Source of the DNA: Patulibacter sp. SYSU D01012
Lineage (GTDB): Bacteria; Actinomycetota; Thermoleophilia; Solirubrobacterales; Solirubrobacteraceae
Length of the DNA stretch: 64,000 bases
Assembly (NCBI RefSeq): GCF_017916475.1
Contig: NZ_JAFMTB010000003.1
Span: 408,009 to 472,008, forward strand
Reading direction: 5' to 3'
Shown here piece after piece: positions 8,900 through 16,988 of the stretch. The notes below the pieces were generated by a model. It searched no databases, was not told where the DNA came from, and saw nothing but the letters and a program-made list of their open reading frames with translations. The number at the start of each line of letters is the position of its first letter. Within the stretch, counting starts at the first letter, position 1. The position numbers and the translations under genes are program-made.

Positions 8900-10462
8900 T
8901 CAGACGGACGCGCCGGCGACGCTGGGGACGAGCCGGCCGGCGGGGGCGCGGCGCAGGTAGCAGGCCCACGTCACGAGGGCCATGGCGAGGTAGGCGCCCA
9001 GGAACACCCACAGGGCGCCGACGGACCAGTCGGCGTGCTGCGCGGCGGCGGCGACCTTGGCGGCGGGCGTCTCGGCGGCGGTGACGGCCTGCGACGCGCC
9101 GAGCGACGCCTGGCGGAACGCGAGCTGGATGAGGAAGCCGCCGAACGCGCCGACGGCGCCGGCGATCCCGATGACCGCCGCGGCCTGACGCTTGAAGTCC
9201 AGGCGCGTGGCGGCGTCGTCGCCCTGCCGGCGGCCGAGCGCGGCGAAGATCGCCGGGATCATCCGGTACGTCGAGCCGTTCCCGGCGCCGGCGAGGACGA
9301 AGATCGCGACGTACGCGCCGAAGAAGACGCCGAAGGAGCGGCCGTTCACGCCGGCGATCGCGACGAGCGTGGCCGCCGCCATCCCCAGGAAGCACGCCAG
9401 GGTGACCCGCGCCCCGCCGACGCGGTCGGCGAGCCAGCCGCCCAGCGGGCGGGCGACGGAGCCGACGAGCGCGCCGACGAAGCCGAGCCCGGCCAGGTAC
9501 GTCGCGATGAACGGATGGTTGGCCAGGAACTCGGGGAACGTGTTCTTGACGACGAGCGGCAGCGCGAAGCTGTAGCCGATGAACGACCCGAAGGTGCCGA
9601 TGTAGAGCACCGAGACGATCCAGGCGTGCGGCTGCCGCGCGGCCCGGGCGTACGAGCGCGGGTCCGCCTTCGCCTGGGTCAGGCTGTCCATGTACCGGTA
9701 CGCCCCGACCGCCGCGATCGTGATCAGCGGCAGCCACATCAGGCCGGCGTAGGCCAGGTGCACCTCGTGCGGCGACGCCTTCACCGCGGCGGCGGGGACG
9801 CCGACGATGATCACCAGCGGCACGAGCAGCTGGGTGACGGCGACGCCCAGGTTGCCGCCCGCGGCGTTGATCCCCAGGGCCGCGCCCTTGCGGCGCTCGG
9901 GGTAGAAGTACGAGATGTTCGCCATGGAGGAGCTGAAGTTGCCTCCGCCGAACCCCGCCGTCGCGGCGCACAGCGCCAGGACGAGCAGCTGCGTGTCGTG
10001 CGCCTGCTCGCGCAGCCAGCCGCTCGGCACCACGATCGCCAGCAGCAGCGCCGGGACGAAGAGCAGCGACGCCGAGAAGACGGTCCACGCGCGGCCGCCG
10101 AAGCGCGGCACGGCGAACGTGTAGGGGATGCGCAGGAACGCGCCGACCAGGTTGGGCAGCGCGGTCAGCAGGAACGTCTCCGCCAGCGAGAGCGCGATGC
10201 CGACGTTGGGCAGGTTGATCGCGACGATGCCCCAGATCGCCCACAGGCAGAAGCCGACGTGCTCGGCGAAGACGGAGAGGGCGAGGTTGCGGCGGGCGAT
10301 CCGGCGGCCCTTGCGGGCCCAGAAGGCCTCGTCGTCGGGGTTCCAGTCGTCGATCCACCGGCCGCGGCGGCGGGCGCGTGGCGCGGCGGCGGCGCGGGCC
10401 GGCGCGGCGAGCGCGGCGGCGGGGTCGGGACGGTCGGTGATCTCGGGGTCGTGGAGGCGCAT
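8900..10462 (-). CDS. narK: Nitrate/nitrite MFS transporter NarK (NNP family)
   Basis: A 520-residue inner-membrane transporter with about 12 hydrophobic segments. Both nitrate-signature glycine motifs of the NNP group are present: AGFGGGNFSSSMANISYF in the first half and AGAGNGSTYRM in the second. A hydrophilic N-terminal tail of about 55 residues precedes the first membrane segment. The ATG at 10462 was chosen because the frame further upstream crosses the mod genes in antisense. As first gene of the nirB-nirD-nasA operon it most likely imports nitrate (and perhaps moves nitrite) for assimilation. It diverges from the HTH-TOBE/mod operon across a 268-base gap. Confidence 0.93.
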   Translation of the reverse strand: MRLHDPEITDRPDPAAALAAPARAAAAPRARRRGRWIDDWNPDDEAFWARKGRRIARRNLALSVFAEHVGFCLWAIWGIVAINLPNVGIALSLAETFLLTALPNLVGAFLRIPYTFAVPRFGGRAWTVFSASLLFVPALLLAIVVPSGWLREQAHDTQLLVLALCAATAGFGGGNFSSSMANISYFYPERRKGAALGINAAGGNLGVAVTQLLVPLVIIVGVPAAAVKASPHEVHLAYAGLMWLPLITIAAVGAYRYMDSLTQAKADPRSYARAARQPHAWIVSVLYIGTFGSFIGYSFALPLVVKNTFPEFLANHPFIATYLAGLGFVGALVGSVARPLGGWLADRVGGARVTLACFLGMAAATLVAIAGVNGRSFGVFFGAYVAIFVLAGAGNGSTYRMIPAIFAALGRRQGDDAATRLDFKRQAAAVIGIAGAVGAFGGFLIQLAFRQASLGASQAVTAAETPAAKVAAAAQHADWSVGALWVFLGAYLAMALVTWACYLRRAPAGRLVPSVAGASV

Positions 10463-10587
10463 GGCGGGGCGGTGTGGGCTGGGGGTCGGGAGGGTCCGCG
10501 GAGTGGTGCGGGATGCCGATCCGGTGGCCACCGGGGCGACGTGTCGACGACGTGCACCGAGGCTAGGTCCGGTCGGGAGGGGCGCCG

Positions 10588-10671
10588 TTGTCCGACCGGG
10601 GCAGGTTCGGCCGGCGACCTTGTCCGCCGGGTGTTGGACGCGTGGAGGGGGACGGGTGGCCCCCTGGACAA
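10588..10671. promoter_or_regulatory. TTGTCC/GGACAA elements between narK and the mod operon
   Basis: The 268-base divergent gap has two direct copies of TTGTCC, at 10588-10593 and 10620-10625 (32 bases apart, about three helical turns), and an inverted copy, GGACAA, at 10666-10671. They are candidate binding sites for a regulator of narK or mod. No GlnR-, FNR- or ModE-type consensus was recognised. Function is inference only. Confidence 0.25.
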
Positions 10672-10730
10672 GCGGCGGGGCGGCGTTCGGCGGGCCGGCG
10701 CATAGGCGCTGCCTGTGCAACAGTCTCGGC

Positions 10731-11126
10731 ATGGACGACGCCCTCTCCGTCGGCGACGCCGCCAAGGCGCTCGGGATCAGCGCCGACACGCTCCGTCGCT
10801 GGGACCGCGGCGGGCGGATCCGGACGGTGCGCGACGAGCGCAACCAGCGGCGCGTGCCGCGGGCGGAGATCGAGCGGCTGACGTCCCGTCCGGAGCGCCA
10901 CGCGACCGGGGACGGGGTGTCGGCCCGCAACCGCTTCGCGGGCACGGTGCTCTCGGTCGAGGTCACGGGCGTCGTCGCGCTCGTCGAGATCGAGGCGGGG
11001 CCGCACCGCATCACGTCGCTCATCACGCGCGACGCGGTCGAGGAGCTGGGGCTGGCGCCCGGCGTGGCCGCGACGGCGATGGTGAAGTCGACGTCGGTCA
11101 TGGTGGAGCGGGGGACGGCGGCATGA
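10731..11126 (+). CDS. HTH-TOBE protein, likely molybdate-responsive regulator
   Basis: A 131-residue protein. Residues 1-55 are an excisionase/MerR-type winged helix (SVGDAAKALGISADTLRRWD); residues 68-131 are a single TOBE/molbindin domain (NRFAGTVLSVEVTGVVALVE to the C-terminus), which in this family binds molybdate or tungstate. It sits directly before modA with an ATGA overlap, so it is co-translated with the uptake genes and probably senses molybdate to control them. The ModC encoded downstream lacks its usual TOBE domain, so this is the only TOBE domain in the locus. ATG at 10731 is preferred because the HTH begins immediately after it. Confidence 0.85.
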   Translation: MDDALSVGDAAKALGISADTLRRWDRGGRIRTVRDERNQRRVPRAEIERLTSRPERHATGDGVSARNRFAGTVLSVEVTGVVALVEIEAGPHRITSLITRDAVEELGLAPGVAATAMVKSTSVMVERGTAA

Positions 11127-11917
11127 GCCGGCCGTCGCGGCGCCGGGCGACCGCCGTCGCCGCGGCCCTCCTGGCGGCGGCCGGCGTCGCGGGCTGCGGG
11201 GGCGACGACGCGACCGACCGGGGCGCGCGCCCGACGCTGACCGTCCAGGCCGCCGCGTCGCTGACCGACGCCCTCACGGCGTGCGCGAAGGACTACGCGC
11301 CGGCGAGGGTGCGGCTGTCGTTCGGCGGCTCGGACGAGCTGGCCGCCCAGATCCGCCAGGGCGCCGGCGGCGACGTGCTCGCGGCCGCGAACACGACGAT
11401 CCCGCAGCAGCTCCACGAGGAGGGCAAGGTCGGCGCGCCGGTGGCCTTCGCCGGCAACGAGCTGGTGCTGGCCGTGCCCGCCGACGGGGCGACGGTCGGC
11501 GGCCTCGACGACCTGGTGCGCGACGACGCCGCCACGCTGGCGATCGGCTCGGCGAGCGTGCCGGTGGGCTCGTACACGCGCAAGGTCCTCGCCCAGCTGC
11601 CGGCCGCGCAGCGCCGCGCGATCGAGGCGCGCGTCCGCACGGAGGAGCCGGACGTCAAGAGCGTCCTGGCGAAGCTGCAGCAGGGCGTCGTCGACGCCGC
11701 GTTCGTCTACCGCACCGACGTGCGGGCGACGAAGGGCGCGGTGCGCGCGATCGCGCTGCCGGCGCGCCTGGGGCCGCGGGCCGCCTACGCCGCGGCGGTG
11801 GTCGTCGGCACGCCGCAGGCCGCGGCGGCGCGGGCCTTCGTCGACGACCTGCGCTCGGGGGGCTGCGGCCGGGCGCTGCGCGCGGCGGGCTTCCTGCCGG
11901 CCGCCGCGGCCCGGTAG
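11123..11917 (+). CDS. modA: Molybdate ABC transporter substrate-binding lipoprotein ModA
   Basis: A 264-residue extracytoplasmic binding protein. It has a twin-arginine-rich N-terminus, a hydrophobic stretch and a lipobox ending GVAGC, so it should be lipid-anchored at about residue 24. The mature part starts with the ModA signature TVQAAASLTDAL and keeps the GGSDELAAQIRQGAGGDVLA segment. It captures molybdate (or tungstate) for ModBC. It overlaps the upstream HTH-TOBE gene (ATGA), and modB begins 3 bases after its stop. Confidence 0.93.
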   Translation: MSRPSRRRATAVAAALLAAAGVAGCGGDDATDRGARPTLTVQAAASLTDALTACAKDYAPARVRLSFGGSDELAAQIRQGAGGDVLAAANTTIPQQLHEEGKVGAPVAFAGNELVLAVPADGATVGGLDDLVRDDAATLAIGSASVPVGSYTRKVLAQLPAAQRRAIEARVRTEEPDVKSVLAKLQQGVVDAAFVYRTDVRATKGAVRAIALPARLGPRAAYAAAVVVGTPQAAAARAFVDDLRSGGCGRALRAAGFLPAAAAR

Positions 11918-11920
11918 CCC

Positions 11921-12724
11921 GTGCGTCGTCCCACCCCGTTCGGCCTGCTCGCGGGCCTGGCGCTGGCGGCGGCGCTCTGCTTCCTGGCCCTGCCGCTCGT
12001 CGGGATCCTCACCGACGTGCCGCCGGGCGACCTGTGGGCGAGCCTGCGGACGAGCGAGAGCCTGACGGCGCTCGGCCTGTCCGTCGCCGGGTCCGCGCTG
12101 GCGGTCGCGATCGTCGTCCTGGTCGGGACGCCCGCCGCGTACGCCCTGGCGACGTGGCGCTTCCCGGGGCGCGCCGCGGTCAGCACGCTGCTCGAGCTGC
12201 CCCTCGTCCTGCCGCCCGCGGTGGCCGGCATCGGCCTGCTCGCGGCGTTCGGGCCGAACGGGCTGCTCGGCGGCGCGCTCGCCGACGCCGGGGTGCGCCT
12301 GCCGCTGACGTTCGGGGCGGTCGTCCTGGCGCTCGTCTTCGTCGCCGGGCCGTTCCACCTGCGGCAGGCGCAGAGCGCCTTCGCGGCGCTCGATCCCGCG
12401 ACGCTCGACGCCGCGCGGCTGTCCGGGGCGCGCGAGTCGGGGGTGTTCCTGCGCGTGGCGGTGCCGCTGGCCGCCCCCGGGCTGGGGGCGGGGGCGACGC
12501 TCGCGTTCGCCCGCGCGCTCGGCGAGTTCGGCGCCACGCTCATGTTCGCCGGCTCGCTGGCCGGGGTCACGCGGACCGCGTCGCTGGAGATCTACGCGCG
12601 CTTCGGCACCGACTTCCCCGGTGCGATCGCCCTGTCGGCGGTCCTCGTCGTCGTCTCGGCGGTGCTGCTGCTCGGCGCCCGGCTGCTGGGGGCGCGCGGG
12701 GAGGGCGACCGTGCTGCGCGCTGA
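11921..12724 (+). CDS. modB: Molybdate ABC transporter permease ModB
   Basis: A 267-residue membrane protein with about six hydrophobic segments. The binding-protein-dependent transport signature is present around residues 155-215 (LDAARLSGARESGVFLRVAV, then ARALGEFGATLMFAGS); the EFGAT loop is the ABC-contacting motif typical of ModB/CysT permeases. The GTG start lies 3 bases after modA. The 3' end overlaps modC by 14 bases. It forms the channel of the molybdate importer. Confidence 0.93.
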   Translation: MRRPTPFGLLAGLALAAALCFLALPLVGILTDVPPGDLWASLRTSESLTALGLSVAGSALAVAIVVLVGTPAAYALATWRFPGRAAVSTLLELPLVLPPAVAGIGLLAAFGPNGLLGGALADAGVRLPLTFGAVVLALVFVAGPFHLRQAQSAFAALDPATLDAARLSGARESGVFLRVAVPLAAPGLGAGATLAFARALGEFGATLMFAGSLAGVTRTASLEIYARFGTDFPGAIALSAVLVVVSAVLLLGARLLGARGEGDRAAR

Positions 12725-13355
12725 GCTCGAGGTGCGGCGCGGCGACCGGGCGTTCGCGGCCGACGTGGCGGTGACGGCGGGCGCGATCGCCTTGGTGGTC
12801 GGGCCCTCCGGCGCGGGCAAGACGACGGTCCTGCGGGCCCTCGCCGGGCTGCTGCGCCCGGACGCCGGGACGGTCGCCTGCGGCGGGGAGACCTGGTTCG
12901 ACGCCGCCCGGGGGATCGACGTGCGGCCCCGCGAGCGGCGCGTCGGGGTGGCGGTGCAGGAGGACGCGCTCTTCGGCCACCTGCCGGCGTGGCGCAACGT
13001 CGCCTTCGCGCTCGGCGACCGCCCGCGCGCCGCGCGCCGCGCCGCGGCGCTGGACTGGCTCGACCGGCTGGGCCTGGCGGATCGCGCGGACGCCCGGCCG
13101 GCGGCGCTGTCGGGCGGCGAGCGCCAGCGGGTGGCGCTGGCCCGCGCGCTGGCGCGGCGCCCGACGGCGCTGCTGCTGGACGAGCCGTTCTCGGCCCTCG
13201 ACGCCGCCGCGCACGACGCGGCGGCCGCGGTCGTCCGGGACGCGGTGGCCGCGCTGGGCGTCCCCGCCCTGGTCGTCAGCCACGACCCCCGCGACGCCGC
13301 GCGGCTGGGCGCCGCCGCGCACGAGCTGCGCGACGGGCGGCTGCGGGTGGGCTAG
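12711..13355 (+). CDS. modC: Molybdate ABC transporter ATPase ModC, short form without TOBE
   Basis: A 214-residue ATPase. Walker A (GPSGAGKTT, about residue 32), the LSGGERQRVALARAL signature, Walker B (LLLDEPFSALD) and the H-loop (VVSHDP) are all intact. The GTG at 12711, inside the end of modB, is preferred over an earlier ATG because homology to ABC proteins starts there. Typical ModC is about 350 residues with a C-terminal molybdate-binding TOBE domain; here the protein ends after the nucleotide-binding domain. Molybdate sensing may have moved to the HTH-TOBE protein that opens the operon. Confidence 0.92.
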   Translation: MLRAELEVRRGDRAFAADVAVTAGAIALVVGPSGAGKTTVLRALAGLLRPDAGTVACGGETWFDAARGIDVRPRERRVGVAVQEDALFGHLPAWRNVAFALGDRPRAARRAAALDWLDRLGLADRADARPAALSGGERQRVALARALARRPTALLLDEPFSALDAAAHDAAAAVVRDAVAALGVPALVVSHDPRDAARLGAAAHELRDGRLRVG

Positions 13356-13372
13356 CGGACGCCCCGCGGCGC

Positions 13373-13400
13373 GCCCGCCGGCAGAGCCGCGCCGGCGGGC
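13373..13400 (+). terminator. Hairpin terminator after the mod operon
   Basis: A perfect 10-bp stem (GCCCGCCGGC pairing with GCCGGCGGGC) with an 8-base loop starts 18 bases after the modC stop. There is no U-tract, as is common in high-GC actinobacteria. Confidence 0.6.
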
Positions 13401-13435
13401 CGGGCCGCCGGGTCGCCACCGCGGCGGGGCGGGGC

Positions 13436-13462
13436 GGGGCGACGGCCGCAGGCCGCCGCCCC
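13436..13462 (-). terminator. Second hairpin between convergent modC and phosphoesterase genes
   Basis: An interrupted stem (GGGGCG-ac-GGCC, loop GCA, GGCC-gc-CGCCCC) lies just after the stop of the minus-strand phosphoesterase. It probably serves the minus strand, but may act in both directions. Confidence 0.5.
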
Positions 13463-13471
13463 GCGCGGCGC

Positions 13472-15361
13472 TCAGCCCAGGCGCACCGGCAGCGCCAGCC
13501 GCTCGCCGCCGACGCGCACGCGCAGCAGGTAGCGGCCACGCCCCAGGGGGCGCGGGGCGCGCAGGGTGGAGAGCGGGCCGCGCGCCACCGTGCGGCCGCC
13601 GCGGACGAGGCGCGCGGGCCCGACGACGAGCCGCGCGCGGCCGGCCGCGCCCCGGACCGTGCAGACGACGTGGCGGCGCCGGGACGCGGGCGCGACGCGG
13701 CAGCGCACGCGCGCGTCGCGGCCGGCCGGGCCCCGGGCGCCGGTCGCGCCGGCCGGGCCGACCGCCCCCGTCGCGCCGGCGGCGCCGGGCCGTCCCGCCG
13801 CGCCGGGCGCCCCGTCGCGCCCGTCCGTCCCGGCCGGTCCCGTCGGCCCGGCGGGCGGCGCGTCGCTGCCCGGCACCGGCACCTGGGGGATCGTGAAGCT
13901 GTCGACGGGCTGCCCCGTCGGCACCAGGCCGCCGGTCACGGGGTCGACCGCGTCCGTCCGCACGAAGCGGGCGCTGATCGACCGCTCGCCGAACGTGAAG
14001 AGCAGCACCGCGGGCATCGTCGCGGTGGACTGCGACCAGGCCACCCACGGCTCCGCGTCCAGGAGCCCGTCGTAGTTCTTGCCGGTGGTCGACTGCTCCA
14101 GGTACGTGGTGCCGTGGCCGGGCGCGACGATCTCGGGGGAGACCTTCGGCTCGCCCTCCTGGCGGTCCTTCGTCGGCACGCCGACGAGCGGGAAGCTGCG
14201 GACGTTGTGCGCGTCGTGGCCCGAGACGACGGCCTCGACGCCCCAGCGGTCGAAGATCGGCAGCACGTCGTCGCGCAGCTCGGGGTCGGCGTACTCGGGG
14301 TACACGCGGCTCGTCTTGGAGTGGAACGGCGGCTGGTGCATCACGACGATCTGGAAGCGCGTGCGCGTCGACGCGGCCTTCAGGTCGGCGTCCAGCCACT
14401 CCAGCTCGCGCTTCCACGCGTCGGGGAACGCCGACGGCTTGGCGCCGGGGCTGGCCTCGAGGATCGTCCAGTGCACGCCGTCGTAGTCGTAGGAGTACGA
14501 GCGGTCCTCCTGGCCGGCCGGGCCGTTGGCCGGGTTGGGGAAGTGCGCGTAGTACAGCGGCGACGCGGTGCCCTTGACCGCCGTGTTCTTGTACTCGTGG
14601 TCGCCGAGGGCGGAGAGGAACGGCACGCTGCCCAGCAGCGACCGCGTCGGCTCGGGGTCCAGCAGGTGGCCGTCGGGGAAGGCGTAGGTGCCGCTCAGCA
14701 GGCGGTCCCACTTGTCCTCCTGCGTGCCGTCGTTGAGGTTGTCGCCGGACGAGACGACGAACGCCGGCCGCGTGGGCTGGCGGCGCACGACGTCGTTGGC
14801 GTGGTTCAGGCCCACGACGCCCTGCACGCTGTAGTCGCCCGGGTGCGCGGCGCCGAAGGGGACGACGTCGTCGCCGTCGTCGACGTGGACCTCGCCGTAG
14901 GTGGCGGCGGTGTACGGGGCGTCGCCGCCGCGCGCGGTCGCGAACGTGCCGGGGGCGACGCCGGCGGGGGTGACGTCGGTCGTCGCGAACCAGTCGTAGC
15001 GGGCGCCGGGCGTCAGGCCCGTGAAGGTGCCCGTGAAGAACGCGTAGGACGGCCCCGTGCCGGCCTTGCCCTGCGCGTCGCGCCGGGTGAGCGGCAGGAC
15101 GCGGCAGTCCGTCGGGGCCGGGACGCGCACGCAGGCCGCCGCCCCGCCGTCGCCGCCGGCGGGGCGGGCGTACGCGCGGGCCGTGGTGTCGGCCGCGGCG
15201 GCGTCCTCCTTGAACGTCACGGCCATCGTGGTGCTCGTGTCGCCGGTGAAGGCCAGGTGGGCCTGGGTGATCGCGGCGGGCGCGGCGGCGCAGGGGACGA
15301 GGACGGCGGCGGCGGTGAGGGCCGCCGCGCGGCGCACGCGGCGCAGGGGTGCTGGGGTCAT
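13472..15361 (-). CDS. Secreted calcineurin-like metallophosphoesterase with collagen-like segment
   Basis: A 629-residue exported protein with a signal peptide (residues 1 to about 30, ending PCAAAPAA). A fibronectin-like N-domain resembles purple acid phosphatases (QAHLAFTGDTSTTMAVTFKE). The metallophosphoesterase core follows, with SSGDNLNDG, GDHEYKN, MHQPPFHS and SGHDAHN as metal-binding motifs. Residues about 500-550 are a run of Gly-X-Y triplets (GPTGPAGTDGRDGAPGAAG and onward), then a small beta-rich C-terminal domain. It likely hydrolyses a phosphoester outside the cell; the substrate is unknown. The ATG at 15361 directly precedes the signal peptide. It is convergent with modC and is not obviously linked to nitrate genes. 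Confidence 0.85.
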   Translation of the reverse strand: MTPAPLRRVRRAAALTAAAVLVPCAAAPAAITQAHLAFTGDTSTTMAVTFKEDAAAADTTARAYARPAGGDGGAAACVRVPAPTDCRVLPLTRRDAQGKAGTGPSYAFFTGTFTGLTPGARYDWFATTDVTPAGVAPGTFATARGGDAPYTAATYGEVHVDDGDDVVPFGAAHPGDYSVQGVVGLNHANDVVRRQPTRPAFVVSSGDNLNDGTQEDKWDRLLSGTYAFPDGHLLDPEPTRSLLGSVPFLSALGDHEYKNTAVKGTASPLYYAHFPNPANGPAGQEDRSYSYDYDGVHWTILEASPGAKPSAFPDAWKRELEWLDADLKAASTRTRFQIVVMHQPPFHSKTSRVYPEYADPELRDDVLPIFDRWGVEAVVSGHDAHNVRSFPLVGVPTKDRQEGEPKVSPEIVAPGHGTTYLEQSTTGKNYDGLLDAEPWVAWSQSTATMPAVLLFTFGERSISARFVRTDAVDPVTGGLVPTGQPVDSFTIPQVPVPGSDAPPAGPTGPAGTDGRDGAPGAAGRPGAAGATGAVGPAGATGARGPAGRDARVRCRVAPASRRRHVVCTVRGAAGRARLVVGPARLVRGGRTVARGPLSTLRAPRPLGRGRYLLRVRVGGERLALPVRLG

Positions 15362-15658
15362 GGGGACTCGTCGGTCGGTCGGGAGCGGGGCGGCGCCGGG
15401 GGCGGACGCGCCGCCGGAACGCAACCGCGCCCGGCCGGCCAGGACGTGACCGGACGGTGACCGCCGGCGACCTGGCGCGTCCCCGCCGGGTGCGAGCGCC
15501 GACGCGCCGACGCGTACGCCGTCCCGCGGCCGCGCGGCTGGACGGACGCCCGAGCCCGGCGGCCCGCCGCTCGACGAACGTGCGTACGCGGACCGGCCCG
15601 CGCGGAAGCGGGGACGCGGGCCCGGTCCGGCCCGCCCGCACCGCAGGCGGCCCGGCCG
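15362..15658. other. Intergenic stretch, nothing recognised
   Basis: About 300 GC-rich bases separate the start of the phosphoesterase gene from the end of the hemerythrin gene. I see no RNA gene, clear repeat or strong promoter here; short CGTACG-like words recur (near 15520 and 15592) without an evident role. Confidence 0.4.
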
Positions 15659-16096
15659 TCAGGCGTCGTGCGCGGCTCGCAGCTCGCCGGCCAGCGCCGC
15701 GAGCCGCTCCGCCGGCAGCGTCGCCTCGATCAGCGGGAACAGCTCGCGCTCCTCCAGCCGCACGTGCTCGCTCAGCCGGGTGCCCAGGGCGACGAGCTCC
15801 TCGACGTCGGGATCGCCGTCCGCGAACGCCCGACGGGCCCGGCAGCGCAGCTCGACGTGGTCGCCGAGCGCGCGCAGCACGAGGGGATCGTGGGCGCGGC
15901 CGACCTCGGCGAACGCCGGCAGCAGCACCTGCTCCTCGATCTCGAAGTGGCGCTCGCCGCCGTCCCGCCAGAAGGCGCGGAACGCGGCGCGGGCCGCCTC
16001 GGCGTCCCCGCCGTCCGCCCGGCGCAGCGTCTGGGCGACGAACAGCGCCTGGTGGTGGTCGTGGGAGAGCGTGACGAGGGACGGGTCGCGCTTCAT
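15659..16096 (-). CDS. Hemerythrin HHE cation-binding domain protein
   Basis: A 145-residue all-helical protein carrying the hemerythrin metal ligands: SHDHHQ near residue 11, HFEIEEQVLLPAF in the middle, GDHVELR, and EHVRLEERELFPLIE near the C-terminus. Such domains bind a di-iron centre and handle oxygen or nitric oxide, or sense oxygen. A GGGAGGG ribosome binding site precedes the ATG at 16096. It lies directly downstream of narI on the same strand (91-base gap), so a role in nitric oxide or oxygen handling during nitrate respiration is plausible but inferred. Confidence 0.9.
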   Translation of the reverse strand: MKRDPSLVTLSHDHHQALFVAQTLRRADGGDAEAARAAFRAFWRDGGERHFEIEEQVLLPAFAEVGRAHDPLVLRALGDHVELRCRARRAFADGDPDVEELVALGTRLSEHVRLEERELFPLIEATLPAERLAALAGELRAAHDA

Positions 16097-16187
16097 GCCC
16101 GCGACCCTCCCACGGCGGCCGGTCGGCGCGCCGCGACGACCGGCCGGGGCTCGTGCGCCCCGGCGCCCGGGGCGTCCGCGGGCACGG

Positions 16188-16988
16188 TCACTCCCCCGCC
16201 GAGCTCGGGGTGCCAACGGTCGGCGACGCGGCCGGCCCGCCCGTCGAGGCGGGGACGGTCGGCGCCACCGACGCCGCCGGCCGGCGCAGGCGCGGGTGCG
16301 ACGGCCGCGGCGCGCGGCGGCGGTACAGGACGTGCGCGCGCGACAGGTAGCCGAGCGGCAGCGACCACGCGTGCACCAGGCGCGAGAACGGCCACAGGGC
16401 GAAGAGCGCCATCGTCGACATCGCGTGCAGCTGGTAGAGCAGCGGCGCCTCGAGCAGGGCCTCGGGCCGCGGGGTCATCAGGAACAGGCCGCGGAACCAC
16501 GGCGAGACGGTCTCGCGGTAGTTGTGGCCGTCGCCGATGATGTTCTCGCCGATGACGCACCACATGCCGGTGCCCATCGCGATCAGCAGCAGCGCGTAGG
16601 TGGCGTGGTCGGTCCGCGACGTCGTGCGGCGGACGCGGGGGATCGCGGTGCGCCGGACGATCAGAATGAGGAAGCCGACGACCATCACCAGGCCCACGGT
16701 CAGGCCCGAGTAGACGGCCATCGTGTGGTACGCGTGCTCGCTCATGCCGATCGCCTCGGTGGCGGACTCGGGGATGAGCAGGCCGACGAGGTGGCCGAAG
16801 ATCACGGCGACCATGCCGTAGTGGAACAGGTTGATCCCGATGCGCAGCCAGCGGCCCTCGAGCAGCTGGGTCGACCGCGTGGTCCACGCGAGCTGGTCGT
16901 GGCGCCAGCGCCAGACGTGGCCGACGACGAAGGTCGTCAGGCACACGTAGGGCAGGACGACGAAGAGGAGGACGTCGAGACGGCTCAT
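16188..16988 (-). CDS. narI: Respiratory nitrate reductase gamma subunit NarI
   Basis: A 266-residue membrane cytochrome b subunit with five hydrophobic segments starting MSRLDVLLFVVLPYVCLTTF. Conserved histidines lie in the second and last segments (FHYGMVAVIFGHLVG and YQLHAMSTMALFA), where the family coordinates two b haems. It passes electrons from menaquinol to NarH. A proline/alanine-rich tail of about 40 residues follows the last helix. Its ATG overlaps the narJ stop by 4 bases. It is the last gene of narGHJI. Confidence 0.95.
   Translation of the reverse strand: MSRLDVLLFVVLPYVCLTTFVVGHVWRWRHDQLAWTTRSTQLLEGRWLRIGINLFHYGMVAVIFGHLVGLLIPESATEAIGMSEHAYHTMAVYSGLTVGLVMVVGFLILIVRRTAIPRVRRTTSRTDHATYALLLIAMGTGMWCVIGENIIGDGHNYRETVSPWFRGLFLMTPRPEALLEAPLLYQLHAMSTMALFALWPFSRLVHAWSLPLGYLSRAHVLYRRRAPRPSHPRLRRPAASVAPTVPASTGGPAASPTVGTPSSAGE

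Noticed and set aside
2062-9084. A 2340-residue open frame on the plus strand across nasA, nirD and nirB
   Set aside because: It is antisense to genes with clear motifs. The open frame follows from GC bias at third codon positions, and the translation has no family features.
10463-10730. GlnR box upstream of narK
   Set aside because: No GTNAC-N6-GNAAC-like pair was found; only the TTGTCC words were retained as a weak regulatory call.
10463-12997. Long minus-strand frame continuing upstream of narK across modA, modB and modC
   Set aside because: Antisense to the mod genes; NarK similarity begins only at 10462.
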